Positions 1-12,052 of a stretch of DNA of 64,000 bases are shown here, piece after piece. Every line of letters starts with the position of its first letter. Position 1 is the stretch's first letter. The notes under the pieces are model-generated. The model worked only from the letters and a program-made list of their open reading frames with translations. It did not search any database and was not told the origin of the DNA. The position numbers were made by a program, and so were the translations under genes. The DNA comes from Clarkia xantiana subsp. parviflora (lineage: Eukaryota > Streptophyta > Magnoliopsida > Myrtales > Onagraceae), in contig JAPTYO010000005.1 of the NCBI GenBank assembly GCA_036873135.1, positions 17,690,666-17,754,665 of the forward strand, written 5' to 3'.

Positions 1-2693
1 TTCCAATACACTGCACCTCCTCAGGGATACCATTACAGAATGCATCCGCAGGAATACCTGTATGGAATGCCATCCCAAGACATGCCAACATACAACCAGC
101 TTGCTCACACAGCTAATCCCATACCAATGTATTCACAAGGGACACAGACAGTGACTCCAGAATTCATGTCACCACTTTATGATCTATTGGCATACAGGGA
201 GGCTGTAAGGAACAGGCAGGAGAGGCAGATGCCACAAGCGGAGCAATACCCACGCGCTGCGATGGGGCAGCATTAAAATTAAAGAAGGAATGAACAAGCG
301 CCACCTCTAATGGGAAGGCATCAATTTGCCCCTCCAAGGCAACATCATAACAAAGCACCGCAAGGTGCATGGGCATATACCCCATTGAGAGAACACCCAC
401 AGCCTCAGCCGCAGTGGAGATAAGAATTCCAATAACCACCCCATCAAGGATACACTGCACACACCTACAGTCCGTACTACAGAGAACATGGAATCTCTCC
501 AAGCCCTGTGGTTAGTTATGACATGCCGCAAAGGAATCATAGCATATCACCAATGATCCTAACTCAGGAAGAAGTTTAGGCAATGATAAAAATAAAAATG
601 AATGAATCCAAGACGAAGGTTATACACACCCTGAGTGACAACGCCACTCACCCTTTCACAAGGGAAATAATACACAACAAAGTCCCGGATTCGTTGAACC
701 TGATAAAGATTGAAAAATACAATGGAAAAGGGTGATCCCCTTGAACACATACAGCAACATGAGGCATCTCTCCTAGGAAGGTCAAACGATGACCGACAAA
801 CCGCGCTTTTGTTCCCAAACACCCTGTCAGAAATGGCATCTCATTGGTTATTTGGTCTGCCTAACGAAAGTGTTCACTCGTGGCCATACCTAAAATCAAA
901 GTTCCTCCAGAGATACTTGGGAGAACGAAAATTGCTAAAGGGGACAAATTCGATCGATGACGTCAAGCACGAGAGCGATGAATCACTAGCAAGCTATTAC
1001 ACCAGATTCAATCAGAATTTGGCGGATATACAAGGGGATATGACTGAAGGTGAGATTGTGAGAGCTTTTATAAGGAATCTAGGGCGTTATGGCTCGACTT
1101 TAGCTGAAAATATGGCCAAGAAGCCTGCAAGAAATTTGGAAGAGCTGGCTGCAAGGGTGAAAACCCAGATAGACTTGGAAAGGCACAGAACGAACAAAAA
1201 GGCAAAGATCCAAGCTTCTACAGAAGAGAATGTGAAACCAAACAAGGGTAAACCTATTAGACAGAAGATTGGCGCTCTCCCCAAGGGAGAAATCCATCAG
1301 GAGACTTCCAAAGAGCAAGAGATGTCAATGTCATTAAGTTTGTGCCACTAAATCCACCAACAACAGTTGTTCTAAAAGAGATGAGAAACTTAAAGATTTT
1401 GAAACCTCCTGCAAGGTGGAGGAACCCAATGGTTGGGAATCAGAAGGATAAATGGTGTGACAATCATGAAGCACACGGTCACGACACAACCGATTTATTT
1501 AGTTTGATCTTAAGCATTGACAATGCGTTACAAAGAAAAGAGCTAAAGCAATTCGTCGATCACGGGGGCAATAGTGCACCCGCAAGATTTACGGCCAAGG
1601 AGAAAGGGAAAGAGAAGGTTGAATAGAATGCTCCTCCCAACAAGAGAGGAACAATAAACATGATCCATGGAGGAGAAGGAGCAGGTGGTTCAACAGGAAC
1701 GCAAGAGAGGTATTCTCCACCAAAATCGCCTTTACACCGAAATGGAGGAAAAGACCAAGAGAAGAAGAACAGATGATGATCGAGTTCTCTGAAAAAGATA
1801 AGAGCCATATTGTCTTTCCACATGACGATGCACTAGTAGTAACTCTAGACAACGACAGCTACGATGTAAAGAGAATACTAGTTGGTGGAGGTAGCTCGGC
1901 TGACTTACTGCAGATGCAAGTGCTAAAGGAAATTCGAAAAAAAAAAGATGTTCTACGACCAGTGGACTACCCTCTTGTTGGAGTTTTAGGAGCAACAAGC
2001 TATACCTTAGGAATGATCACCTTGCCAGTGAATTTGAAGAAAGGTCGGGCACAAATAAAGATTAACGTGAACTTCCTGGTCGTGGAAAGCTTGGGAGCCT
2101 ATAACGGGATCCTCGGGAGAACCACAATCAATCCATATGAGATAGTGTCGTCAACGGTACATCAGAAAATGAAGTTCATAACTGAAAATGGCACAGTAGA
2201 AGTTTTGGGTGATCAATGTATGACAAGACAATGTTATGTCAACGCTATGAAGCGTAGGACACAACAACCCGACATTATTGCGATGGTGACAACGGGTAAG
2301 GCTGAGAACGCACTGTCTTTGCGAGAGGGGAAAAAGAAACAGGTTACCAAGATTAGGAATTATAGAATTGCACTCTGTCTGAGCAAACGGATCTTTAGAA
2401 GGTTTGCAAAGAAAGCAGGAGGTGAAAAGGTTGTAAAGGTTACTAGCATACCTTGTCAGCCAGACACTGAACAAGGGAGGAGGACAAGGCAATCTATTGA
2501 AGGGGGACTTAGGTACATAACCGACATCCACCAAATTCTAGGAGAATCAACTTGGAGTTACTTTGAAAGATTTGTAAGAAACGGAGCCACTGTGGAGGCA
2601 TCCAAAAGGGAGGCGACAAGATTCAGGAACATGAACCCAACCTCTCTAGAAGCCTTTGGAGGATCGTATGGAGTAGTAACAACATATACAATG
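1..2693 (+). pseudogene. B gag-protease-gag', first part (interrupted by element A)
   Basis: Degenerate Gag polyprotein, open at the left window edge in the Pro/Gln/Tyr-rich N-terminal region. The capsid-like region (about 600-1200) contains GDPLEHIQQHEASLLGR, the Retrotrans_gag-type stretch SHWLFGLPNESVHSW and LERHR. A variant knuckle (WCDNHEAHGHDT...) lies near 1455-1500, with the final Cys lost. The retropepsin-like region (about 1773-2200) reads VKRILVGGGSSADLL: the catalytic Asp of the expected DGGSS motif is Gly (codon 1884-1886), so this protease should be dead. The second Gag-like module starts near 2350 and is cut at 2693 by element A. It resumes in frame at 12863. Several frameshifts and stops (for example near 275, 735 and 1350) confirm a pseudogene. 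Confidence 0.85.
2689..2693. repeat. Target-site duplication of element A (left copy)
   Basis: caatg here and caatt at 12863-12867, immediately outside the two LTRs of A. Homologous copies read ATG at this codon, so the right copy has mutated since insertion. Confidence 0.8.
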
Positions 2694-3496
2694 TGATGGA
2701 TATACGCCCAATTTGAACCCGTCTCCCTTCAGATTGTCTTAATTTGACTGCCCCGCTAACGATCGTAAATCGAAACTTTAACCCGAACACTCCACCAATA
2801 GCGCGAACGGCCCGGACGGACCAAAGTACTCGTCCGGGCCCATCCAATAGTCTCACCTAGGTGAGATCGAGTGGCCTCAACCGGTCTCTCCTAGGAGAAA
2901 TTGGGTGGCCTGGCCCGATCTCTCTTAGAGAGATCGGGTAGGCCAAGCCGATCTCACCTATGAGAGATCGGGTGGCCTGCCCCACCCCTCCTATGAGGGG
3001 TTGGGCAAGTCCACCCGATCCTAAGCCTTGGGAGTCGGATTTCTCGTCCGACCCCTAGGGCCCCGGCATCCTTTTTTACCCGGCACAGACTTAAACATTT
3101 CCACTCACCTCTCCATGCTATTACGGGTTTAATCATTCCATTATGTGTTAATAAGTGCGTTTAGGGATTAACGGTTTCATTAATCCACATTAATGACATT
3201 GTTGCCTATATATACCCCATAAGTTCGATTCATTCGAATAAGTTTACATCTTTGCATGCTTAGCTCTGTCCTCACTCTAGTATTTTCTTTCTACCCGAAC
3301 TCATTTAGGCATCAGAGAGGGTGCACTGAGCACCACCCCCCTCTCCATGCTCAGTACTGCCGCTTATGCAGGTCTACAAAAGAGTGGAGCTAAGGATTAG
3401 AGAATCAAGCTAAGCAGATCAAGGAAAAGAGCGAAATACCCGAAAGAGGTGCCACTTGGGTCAGAAAATCACCAACCCGAGGAACATGTCTTAACA
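2694..3496 (+). repeat. 5' LTR of element A
   Basis: 803 bp, starting TGATGGATATACGCC and ending CTTAACA. Closely matches 12053-12862. It contains a palindrome array with centres about 34 bp apart (near 2858, 2892, 2926, 2960 and 2993), an inverted repeat before the TATA box, and a covarying hairpin at 3326-3354 (CTGAGCA...TGCTCAG) downstream of it. Confidence 0.93.
3170..3214 (+). promoter_or_regulatory. LTR core promoter of A: inverted repeat plus TATA box
   Basis: Arms at 3170-3184 and 3189-3203 form an imperfect inverted repeat (around TCATTAAT/ATTAATGA), followed a few bases later by TATATATA at 3206-3213. The same arrangement occurs in the LTRs of C, D and F, where the repeat is better matched. 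Confidence 0.6.
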
Positions 3497-3498
3497 CT

Positions 3499-3507
3499 TG
3501 GCGCCGT
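3499..3507 (+). other. Primer-binding site of A
   Basis: TGGCGCCGT, two bases after the LTR end, as expected for minus-strand priming. The nine bases are complementary to a tRNA 3' end ending ACGGCGCCA. I do not assign the tRNA with certainty. Confidence 0.8.
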
Positions 3508-3548
3508 CCGTGGGATTCGAATAGAAAAGCCTGACAATCACACGATCT

Positions 3549-6500
3549 ATGACTAACAGCTTACCATCAAGAGACAACCGCCCACCAGGGGACGGTAGGT
3601 AACCAAACAATCAGAGAAGACAGCCTGTACCCCCGGCTAGACAACCCACTCCTTAGGGGAAACCTATACCCCCTGCGCATCAAGCAACACCTCAAGCTCC
3701 ACAAGTAAACAATCAAGGAGGACCATCACGCCCAGCTGGGGCCGAGTCCTCCACTGCCTCGAATCCTATAAGTTGGAAACCACAAGAACAGGGGGCACGA
3801 CAGGGGGTACCGTCTCAAGGATACCAATATACGGCACCCCCGCAGGGGTACCACTTTGAAGCCCGTCCTCAAGAATATCCTTACGGCATGCCAGTACAAG
3901 GAAACAATAACCGGGCTCACACCACTAACACGAGGCATGTGTATTCACAAGGAGCACCATCAGTGACCCCAGGATTCATGAACGCACTAGATGAGCTTTT
4001 GGCATATAGAGAGGCTGTGAGAAACAGGCAAGAAAGACAGTATGCACAAGCGGAGCAACATCCGCAAGCGAATGAACACCCACAAGAAGAGCAGTATCAG
4101 CAGGAAGAGCAGTTCCCAGAAGAAGAAGAAAACACGAACCCTCCAACTGGGCAGCGTGGAAGTCAAGATAGAAACGAGTAAATACCACCTCCTAGAGATA
4201 GGTAGCATTTCTTCCCTCCAATTCAACCTCAAGCACACCAAGGGGCATGGACATACACCCCATTGAGGGACAATGCACAGCTACAACACCCAAGGAGGCA
4301 AGAGTTCCAGCATCCACCCCCACAGGGATACCCACGTTACATGTACAGTCCTTATCATCACGGACATGGAGTCCATGCGAGCCCAGTGATAAGCTATGAT
4401 GGACCCCAAAGGAACTATAGCCCATCACCAATGATGCTAACTCAGGAGGACATAGAGGCAATGATTGCAAAGAAGATGAATGAATCCAAAACGAATGGAT
4501 TGCATTGGCTGAGTGATAGCACGAATCACCCCTTCACAAGGGAGCTGGAGAACAACAAAGTGCCTAATGCGTTGCACTTGATAAAGAAAGAAAAGTATAA
4601 TGGCAAGACTGACCCCTTGGAGCACATCCAACAGCATGAGGCCTCCCTCTTGGGTAGGACTACGGATGACCGCTACAAGGCGCTATTGTTCCCAAATACG
4701 TTATCAGGGGTAGCAGCTCACTGGTTCTTCAGCCTACCAACCGAGAGCATCCATTCATGGGCACAACTGAAAGCTAAGTTCCTCCAAAAGTACCTAGGAG
4801 AAAGGAAGCTACTTAACGGAACAAGTTCACTTGATGATGTGAAGCAAGAGCATGAGGAGACGTTAGAAAACTATTACACTAGGTTCAACCAGAACCTGGC
4901 TGATATACAAGGGGACATAACTGAGGGTGAGAAACCTCGGACACTTTAGATCAACCTTGGCAGAAAAGATGGCTAAAAAACCCGCCGGCACACTGGAGGA
5001 GCTCGCGGCGAGGGTAAAAACCCATATTGATCTGGAAAGGCACAGAATGAGCAAGAGAGCAAAGATTCAGGCCACCAAGGAAGAGAACGCAAAGCCAAAC
5101 ATAGGAAAACCACCTCAGTTCCCCCAGCCCATTAGGCAACAAGACTGGCGTCCGCCCCAGCCAAGAAATCATACAGGTGAGCAGCTGAGAGCAAGGGAAA
5201 TTAATGTCATCAAGTTCATACCGTTGAATAAAACCCTATAATTTGTATTAAGAGAAATGAGGAACTTAAAGATATGGACACCCCTAGCAAGGTGGAGAGC
5301 CCCAATGGTTGGGATTGAAAAGGAAAATTGGTGCGATAACCATGAAGCACATGTCCATGACACAAACGAATGCTTCAGTCTAAAGTTGAGCATAAACAAT
5401 GCACTGCAAAGGGGAGAAATGAAGAAATCCTTGGATCACGGGGGCAGCAGTGCACCCGCAAGGCCAACGCAAAAGTACAAAGGAAAAGAGAAGGTCGATT
5501 ACAATGCCTTACAAGGGGGACAATCAACATGATTCACGGTGGAATCGGGGCGGGCGGATCAGCAGCAAATGCAAGAGAGGTGTATGCCTCTAGAATAGAT
5601 GCAACAACAAAGTGGAGAAAGAGGCCAAGGGAGGAAAAGGAAATGGTAATTGAATTCTCTGAGAAGGACAAGAGCCATATTGTCTTCCCACATGACGATG
5701 CCTTAGTGATAACAATAGACATTGACAACTTCGATGTGAAAAGAATACTCGTCGATGGAGGAAGTTCGGCAGATATTCTTCAAATGCGCGTGCTTGAAGA
5801 TATAAGAAAAACCAAGGCCGATATCAAACCGGTGAACCTTTCTCTAGTCGGATTCTCAGGGGCGACAAGTTACCCTCTAGGCATGATAAATCTACTAGTA
5901 ACACTGGGACAAGGGTGGACACAGCTGAGGATAAACGTGAACTTTTTGGTAGTGGAAAACTTGGGAGCTTACAACGGGATCCTAGGGAGAACCACAATAA
6001 ACCCATATGAGATTGTACCCTCAACAGTCCACCGGAAATTGAAGTACATCACTGAGAATGGAATAGGGGGCAGACAGAGAAAGAGCTCTCAAAAAGAGAA
6101 GAAAAAACAGCTAAGGTAAAAAAAGAAAATGGTAGGAGTCACACTCCGCCTTAGCAAGAAGATATTGGGAAGCTTGGCCAAGAGAACAGGAAATAGAAAG
6201 GTTGTAAGGGTAACAAACATACCCTGGCAGCCAGATAATGAAAATGGAAGGAGAGTGAAAAGATCAATTGAAAGAGGCATCAGGTACATAGGGGATGTGA
6301 AGCAAATGCCAGGAGAACCCCTTGCAAAATACTTCCAAATTCGTGGAATATGGGGCCAGCATGGAGGTAACAAGAGGGGAGGCTGTAATAGCTTTCCTTA
6401 GAAACATGCATTCAACCTCTTTCGAGGCTTTTGGAGGTCATTATGAGGTAGTGATGACAAGCACGATGTGTGAACTTAAAGAGAAGTTGGACAAGGCATT

Positions 6501-6822
6501 CAAAGAAGAAACGAGACAGCAGAATGAAGATTTCAAAGAAGAAGAGACCCACATACATGGAGGGGGTGTAAATTTCAACTTTACACCTCTTAAGGTGCAA
6601 ATCGAAGAACTTTTCAAGAATTACCTGAGCAAGGAGCTACCAAAATGCAAGGAGGAAGGTAAGGCCTTCCTAGGAAAAGACACAAGAAGATGGTGTGAAT
6701 ACCATGGAACGTGGGGGCATAAGACAAATGATTGCATGGTGTTGAAAATAGAGATTGAAGAGATGATATACAAGGGAGGACTAAAAGAATACATAGCACC
6801 AGTGCCATCCAACACCAACTAA
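3549..6822 (+). pseudogene. A gag-protease-gag' (broken)
   Basis: Colinear with the intact ORF of C but broken: a stop near 3598, frame changes near 3780-3890, 4180-4260, 4930, 5240 and 6340, and a deletion after the protease near 6075. Recognisable parts are the Pro/Gln-rich N-terminus, capsid-like region (about 4500-5040), first variant knuckle (about 5330) with a Gly-to-Val change, retropepsin-like motif VDGGSSADIL with the Asp intact (codon 5754-5756), second Gag-like module (IGDVKQ, AFLRNMH at about 6290-6415) and second knuckle WCEYHGTWGHKTNDC (about 6690). The protein would form particles and process itself if intact. This copy cannot. Confidence 0.9.
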
Positions 6823-7094
6823 GGAAATCATACTAGCAGAACACCATATCCTTGGTTTTATCTTTTATATAATGCGTGTTTAGTTTTCTAAAAACAACTC
6901 TAGAGGCGGAAACTCATGAAGTTTCTCCAACTCTTCAACTATATTTTGTTTCCTTAAAGGATGTCCTGGACCACAAACGACACCCCTTCTGTATATAAGG
7001 CATGAATGATTTCAATTAAGTAGAAGTATATCAAAATATTTCACAAGTATGAGGTAACAATGTCTCCACAAGTTCCTTACTTAGATATAACAAC
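6823..7094 (+). other. Spacer after gag' in A
   Basis: Non-coding. It resembles the stretch after the C gag' stop (18003-18240), including AAAACAACTCT and the AACTCTTCAACTAT-type block. It probably holds the sense 3' untranslated region. Confidence 0.5.
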
Positions 7095-7730
7095 ATAGTG
7101 CATGACACTTTCTGTGCCCTCCGAGAGCCTATCTCATGAAAAACTCTGTGCCCTCCGAGAGCCTATCTCGTGAAAAACTCTGCGTCCTCCGAGAGCCCAT
7201 CTCGTGATAAATTATGTGCCTTCCGAGAGCCTGTCTCGCGAACTAATTTTGTGCCTTCCGAGATCCTATCTCGCGAACTAACTATGTGCCTTCCGAGAGC
7301 CTATCTCGTGAAAAATTCGGTGCCCTCCGAGAGCCTATCTCGTGAAAAACTCTGCGCCCTCCGAGAGCCCATCTCGTGAAAAATTATGTGCCTTCCGAGA
7401 GCCTATCTCGCGAACTAATTCCGTGCCTTCCAAGAGACTATCTCGTGAACTAATTATGTGCCCTCCGAGAGCCCATCTCGTGAAAAACACTGCGCCCTCC
7501 GAGAGCCTATTCTTGAAAAATTATGTGCCTTTCGAGAGCCTAACTCGCGAACTAATTATGTGCCCTCCGAGAGCCTATCTCGTGAAAATATTTGCGCCCT
7601 TCGAGAGCCCATCTCGCGAACTAACTTCGTGCCTTCCGAGAGCCTATCTCGCGTACATATTCAGCGCCTTCCGAGAGCCTATCCCGCGAACACATTATGT
7701 GCTCTCAGAGCCTATCTCGTAAATACTTTT
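7095..7730 (+). repeat. Tandem hairpin repeats of A (about 36-bp unit)
   Basis: About 17 units resembling GTGCCTTCCGAGAGCCTATC followed by TCGTGAAAAACTCT or similar. Each carries CGAGA-GCCTA-TCTCG, a 5-bp stem with a 5-nt loop. The period is close to 36 bp, a multiple of three, which produces long meaningless reading frames. The array lies between the 3' ends of the sense gag' and the antisense extra gene. Confidence 0.9.
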
Positions 7731-8109
7731 TGATTACAAGAACATACTTTGAAAAACTTTACTTTTTAAAGTAAGGATACATGATATGAGAAACACACGA
7801 GTTTGTTCATGATGATATTATAGGTATCCTGGCGCAAGAGGAACCTAAAGAGACATTAATAAAGTTAAATACAAACACAAGAAAAGACTATGCAGAGAAC
7901 CAACCACCAAAGGCTACCACAGCCTAGTAACAAGTTATCCTACTATCCATACCACAAGCCAAGGAAACATCATAAAGAAAATAGACACAATCAAGTTTAG
8001 TAGTAACTCCAAAAAGTTCCTAAGTATGAGGCCTCCAAAACATAACCACTCAACCCATCAATGGGAGGAAAAGCAAAGGAATATGTACAAGGATAGAGAA
8101 ATCAGATAA
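7731..8109. other. Spacer between hairpin repeats and antisense gene of A
   Basis: AT-rich, without a supported ORF. It includes AACAAGTTATCCTACTATCCATACC, shared in part with element F near 54740. It probably holds the 3' untranslated region and polyadenylation signals of the antisense gene. Confidence 0.45.
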
Positions 8110-10582
8110 TCAACCAGACGCCACTGGGGAGTCCTTACGGTCGTGATGCTCAGAAGAAGAGCCATTAATGGAACTTGAAGAAGATGAAGTGGAACATGAG
8201 TCAACAACATCGATAGGAGTAGTATCCTCCTGCATAGGGGCGTCAGGCACGTTCTCAGCAACAACAGCCTGTCCCCTAAGCACGGCAACATAACCACTAG
8301 CATAAGGACCAAAGTCACCCAAGTCGTTAACAGGAAACTGAGGATCAATCCTGAATATCTGATCTGTCAGATACTCTCCAAATTGGTTCATCTCCTTGGT
8401 GCACCGAACCTGAAAATCAGCAGCATAGGCAGGAGAAGACATATACTCATCCACTGCAGTAACTCTCTCCTCCTTGCGACATTTCTCCTCCATATTCTTC
8501 AACTCCGCAACATGGAGTGAAGAATCAACATCAGCCTGTCGGTGCAAATCTGCAACGGTAGTCTCAAGGGAAGCAATCTGATCCCGAAGTTCCTGCATCT
8601 TCAAATCAGAAATGCGAGTTTTCTCCATGGCACTACTAAGCTCAGCCTTCAAGGATACTTGTTTATCCTCAAGTACCTTGTTCTCCTCAGATAGCTCAAG
8701 GGCAACGGACGATAGATTAACCATGTCAGACATGCCCTAAAATAATGAATAAACTTCAAGTAGCATAACAAACAATTACTCGGAATGGAAGATAAAAGAA
8801 AAATATCACTTACCGGGGCATATCGAGACAGAACCCCTTGAATAAAACGCCTAGTTTCCTTAGGAGATTTGGGAAGAGGAAGGCGATCTCCAGGAGCAAC
8901 AGCACTCTGTAGGACGCGAACACCAACCTCAGGAGTGTGCAAGGAAGAATGGCTTTCGAAATGATACTCCTTTAATCCAGCAAAAAGAGTCCACTCAGCT
9001 CCAACGTTATCCTCGTTAGTCAGACGAGACAGGTCCTTTCGACTCAAGGTAGGGAGTCGGACTGTATGAACAAGATAGAAAGTGAACACAAGCAACAAGT
9101 GACAATATATCTACAAGTTATAAAGTAGAAAAAAACCTGAGACTCGCTCCATCGGCTAGGGAGCAAGGGATGGAGAAGACGCATCAGCATCTATGGTCAC
9201 CCCACCACCATCGGCAGGTCGCTTCCCTTTGTCAAGCAAGGAGGGCGCCTCCTCGGCCACTATCTCCTTATCACGAGAAGGTGTCGGCAAACGAACACCC
9301 GAGGGAGAATCTCTCATAGCTTTCTTCTTCTTGACAGCCGAGGGCCCGACCTCAGAGTCAGGTTTCCGTGCCTTAGACTTTGATTGGCTTGAACTCTTGC
9401 TTACAGGAACAACGCGTTTGGTGACCAACGGCGAGTGCCCTGGTAACATAAAGAAAGAAACATAAGAATGGTTACAAGTATATCATGAAAGGAAAAAGAA
9501 GTGCCATATGAACATACTGGAAGCCTCTGCAGCACACCCTGACTTAGAAGATTTCTTGGGAGCAGAACTGGAAAGTCCCTTCCTCTTGCTCAAATCAATG
9601 GGCTCCGCCTGCACATTATAGGTTTTTCCGTGAAACCAACCTAAAAAGAAGAAACAAAAGATGAATGAAAGCAAGGACACTAAGTGACATACCAAACCCT
9701 CGGAGGGAGGGGTCAAGTGAATACCCGCCTCATACAAATCCAGCTCGATCACCACAGACACAGACACATGACAATAAGACTTGGTTTGATGGCTCTGATA
9801 AATAACCTTCAAGGTCTTTATGTCTGAGGAAGAGAACTCCCCAAAGGAAGGCCAGCCATCCGACCGATTCTCATGAAGAACCGTCCAAGTCACATAGCGA
9901 TCAGTGATGAAGATATAATACTTAGACCAATGACTCGACGAATTATCAAGAGGAGACACAAAGCGAAGGTCACTGTTCCACTCAACCTCACCCAACCCCA
10001 AATCCTCAAATCGGGTGTCCTTAAGAAGAGGATAACGAGTCACCAAACTCGCGAAACCGATCTTCCTCTGATATTGGAAGCGATAAAAACACCTGAATAG
10101 AACCAAGGAGTACTTCCAGGAGTACCACATACATAATACCCAAAATCCCACCCAGACACGACTAGCACTGGGGCAAGTTTCACGGGAGAAATCTGAAAAA
10201 ACCGGAAAAGTTTGATAAGATCGTCATAATAAGGGAAGTGTAACCCGTATCGAATCTGGGAGGTGTACACTACAACCTTCCCCTCCGGGGGCATTGTCAC
10301 GGTCTCTCTAGTGTTCTTCAGAGATGGAAGGAAAGGGTATAAGGGATCATCTAAGGGACTGATGTCACCTAACTCAACATGCTCATTATAGTCACTCCGA
10401 CCCAAATTGTTCCCTGACAATGGCGCAAGACCTAACTCGAAAGCAGTAGGAAATTCCAAACTTGAGATAGACTTCGATTTAGACCAATATTCAAACTCAG
10501 TATCTGACTCAGAACTCGACTCTGATCTAACATCGGGAAAGAAAGTAACGCGACGAGTAAAGGGGATGAAAATCTTACTCAT
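8110..10582 (-). pseudogene. Antisense extra gene of A (Transposase_28-like, coiled coil), frameshifted
   Basis: Runs opposite to gag. Exon blocks by similarity to the D and C copies: about 10582-9685 (MSKIFIPFTRR, acidic Ser-rich segment, then the conserved core with QIRYGLHFPYYDDLIKLF...), 9640-9517, 9437-9138 (basic/Ser-rich, KKKKA), 9060-8815 (LSRKDLSRLTNED...FIQGVLSRYAP) and 8735-8110 (coiled coil, then FGEYLTDQIFRIDPQFP and an acidic Ser-rich tail). The core resembles the plant 'putative gypsy type transposon' family. A frameshift near 10155 splits the first block. Function is unknown. Related extra ORFs are known in Tat-lineage elements. Confidence 0.75.
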
Positions 10583-11380
10583 CCTGCGAAGAATGTAGCG
10601 CCGTTGCAAAGTCCGAGTTTTGGGGCACCACCACGAGTATAAACCTGCCATATCAAGCTATGTATTAGAACAGGAGCAATTCCCCGGGTAAGCTCGGAAA
10701 TATTCCGACATCGACAACTATGCCGTATAACAATCAACGAGCAACAATCAAGACTCGAGGATACCCAATAACAACAACGGCTACGTAGGAGCAATTCAAC
10801 GACAACAAAATCGGGCAATTTCACTCGGGCAAAAAACCATCTCTCAAGAAAAAGACAATTATACCCCTCAACAACACCCGACATACAAGCAATTCAGCGA
10901 CATCAAAATCAAATAAGGAAAATCCAACGGGCAAAAATAATTTCCGAGCAAACGACTATCTACTAAATACGACCATCACAACTCAAGCATTCAAGGAATC
11001 ATCACCAATCAAGCATAGGAAATCCAAATACGAGCATTTAATATGTTCACAAGACGGAAAAAAGATCGAACCTCGGAATTTAAATTTCGCCGGCGCCGGA
11101 GGTAAAGACACACAGCCGCCGCCCGTCGATCACCGGAGCTGCGCCAGGAACGGTCCCCGTCTGCCTCGCATTCGTCAGCCGGAGCAGTGGCCGGCCTCGC
11201 CGTCGCGAGAGGTGGCGCTGTCGCGCTTCGTCGCCTTCCGACTCGCCCGCCTCGCCTCCGCCACCCACCAGAGGTGCTCCCCTTTTCTTCGCCTCCGCCG
11301 TGCTGGTCATCCTCCTCTTGGGATCGAGCCGCCGTGCCGGAGTCCTCCCCTTCCGCCGTGAAGAGCTGCACTGGCCACCC
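10583..11380 (-). other. 5' leader and first intron of the A antisense gene
   Basis: A GC-rich leader (about 11380-11070, many CCGGCG/CGCCGG words) ends at a donor-like GAG|GTTCGATC near 11070. AT-rich sequence follows, then conserved coding just upstream of MSKIF (SWWCPKTRTLQRRYILRR), which suggests an acceptor near 10650. The leader's reading frames are not shared with B, C or D, so I treat it as untranslated. Confidence 0.5.
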
Positions 11381-11470
11381 CTAAGTTAGGGCTTGGAGTT
11401 TTTTCTTGGTCCCCAAGAATGTGAAGTGAAGAAAAAAGATGATGGAGGCTCTAACTGAGGTAATTCTACT

Positions 11471-11510
11471 CCCTTATTTTATAAATAAAGGTGTGTAGGG
11501 TTTTTAGAGG
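11471..11510 (-). promoter_or_regulatory. Promoter of the A antisense gene: telo-box-like motif plus TATA
   Basis: On the minus strand AAAAACCCTA is followed by TTATTTATAAAATAAG, about 90-120 bp before the GC-rich leader. B and C have the same pair at the matching place. AAACCCTA boxes next to TATA boxes are typical of some plant promoters. Confidence 0.5.
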
Positions 11511-12010
11511 AGACGTAATCACCACCATCAATTTGAATTAAAGGAGGTCTAATGGTTAGATAGAACACTATCATCTTTACCTCCTTTTTAACTATGGTTA
11601 GGCATATTTTATTCAAGTTAACACTCCGTAGGCATATATCTCAATTTCCCATACTTAGAAATTTTTTGGACCCGGTCTAAATATTTTTTCACAAACAGGA
11701 TCCACCCCACATGATCACGTATTGGATACAAAGACATGAAATTAAATTGCATCAGTTCATATTCATGATCATGTTGCATCCTCGTATATGTACATATTTT
11801 TTAAAATGCATAAGAGAAAAGATCGGATTTCTATATATCCACATTTCTCGGGCGCGTGTCTAAGTGTCCCCTTTTGCTCTAACGTTTACTCTTCCTCTAT
11901 TTTGAGAAACGGAGGATAAGGCCCGGGAAAGGCGTCTGCAAACAAGAAAAGGATTCGTCAAGAGGTAACAACACGGTTTCAAATCTTGCATGTCATCCCA
12001 TCGTAAAATA
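11511..12010. other. Conserved non-coding block between antisense promoter and polypurine tract (A)
   Basis: No ORF. It contains words shared with B, C, D and F at the same place, such as ACTATGGTTAG and CCATACTTAGAAA. It may hold upstream elements of the antisense promoter. Confidence 0.5.
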
Positions 12011-12052
12011 GAGTCAATCAAGGGTTAAGCCATTGGTTGACTCGGGGGCACG
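12011..12052 (+). promoter_or_regulatory. Polypurine tract region with hairpin (A)
   Basis: GAGTCAATCAA...TTGGTTGACTC form a near-perfect inverted repeat, followed by CGGGGGCACG directly before the 3' LTR. This is the expected place of plus-strand priming. Confidence 0.65.

Noticed and set aside
7095..7730. Long open frames through the 36-bp repeats (Ser/Arg/Glu-rich periodic proteins)
   Set aside because: They arise because the unit length is a multiple of three. They occur in more than one frame, and the units are conserved as hairpins rather than as codons.
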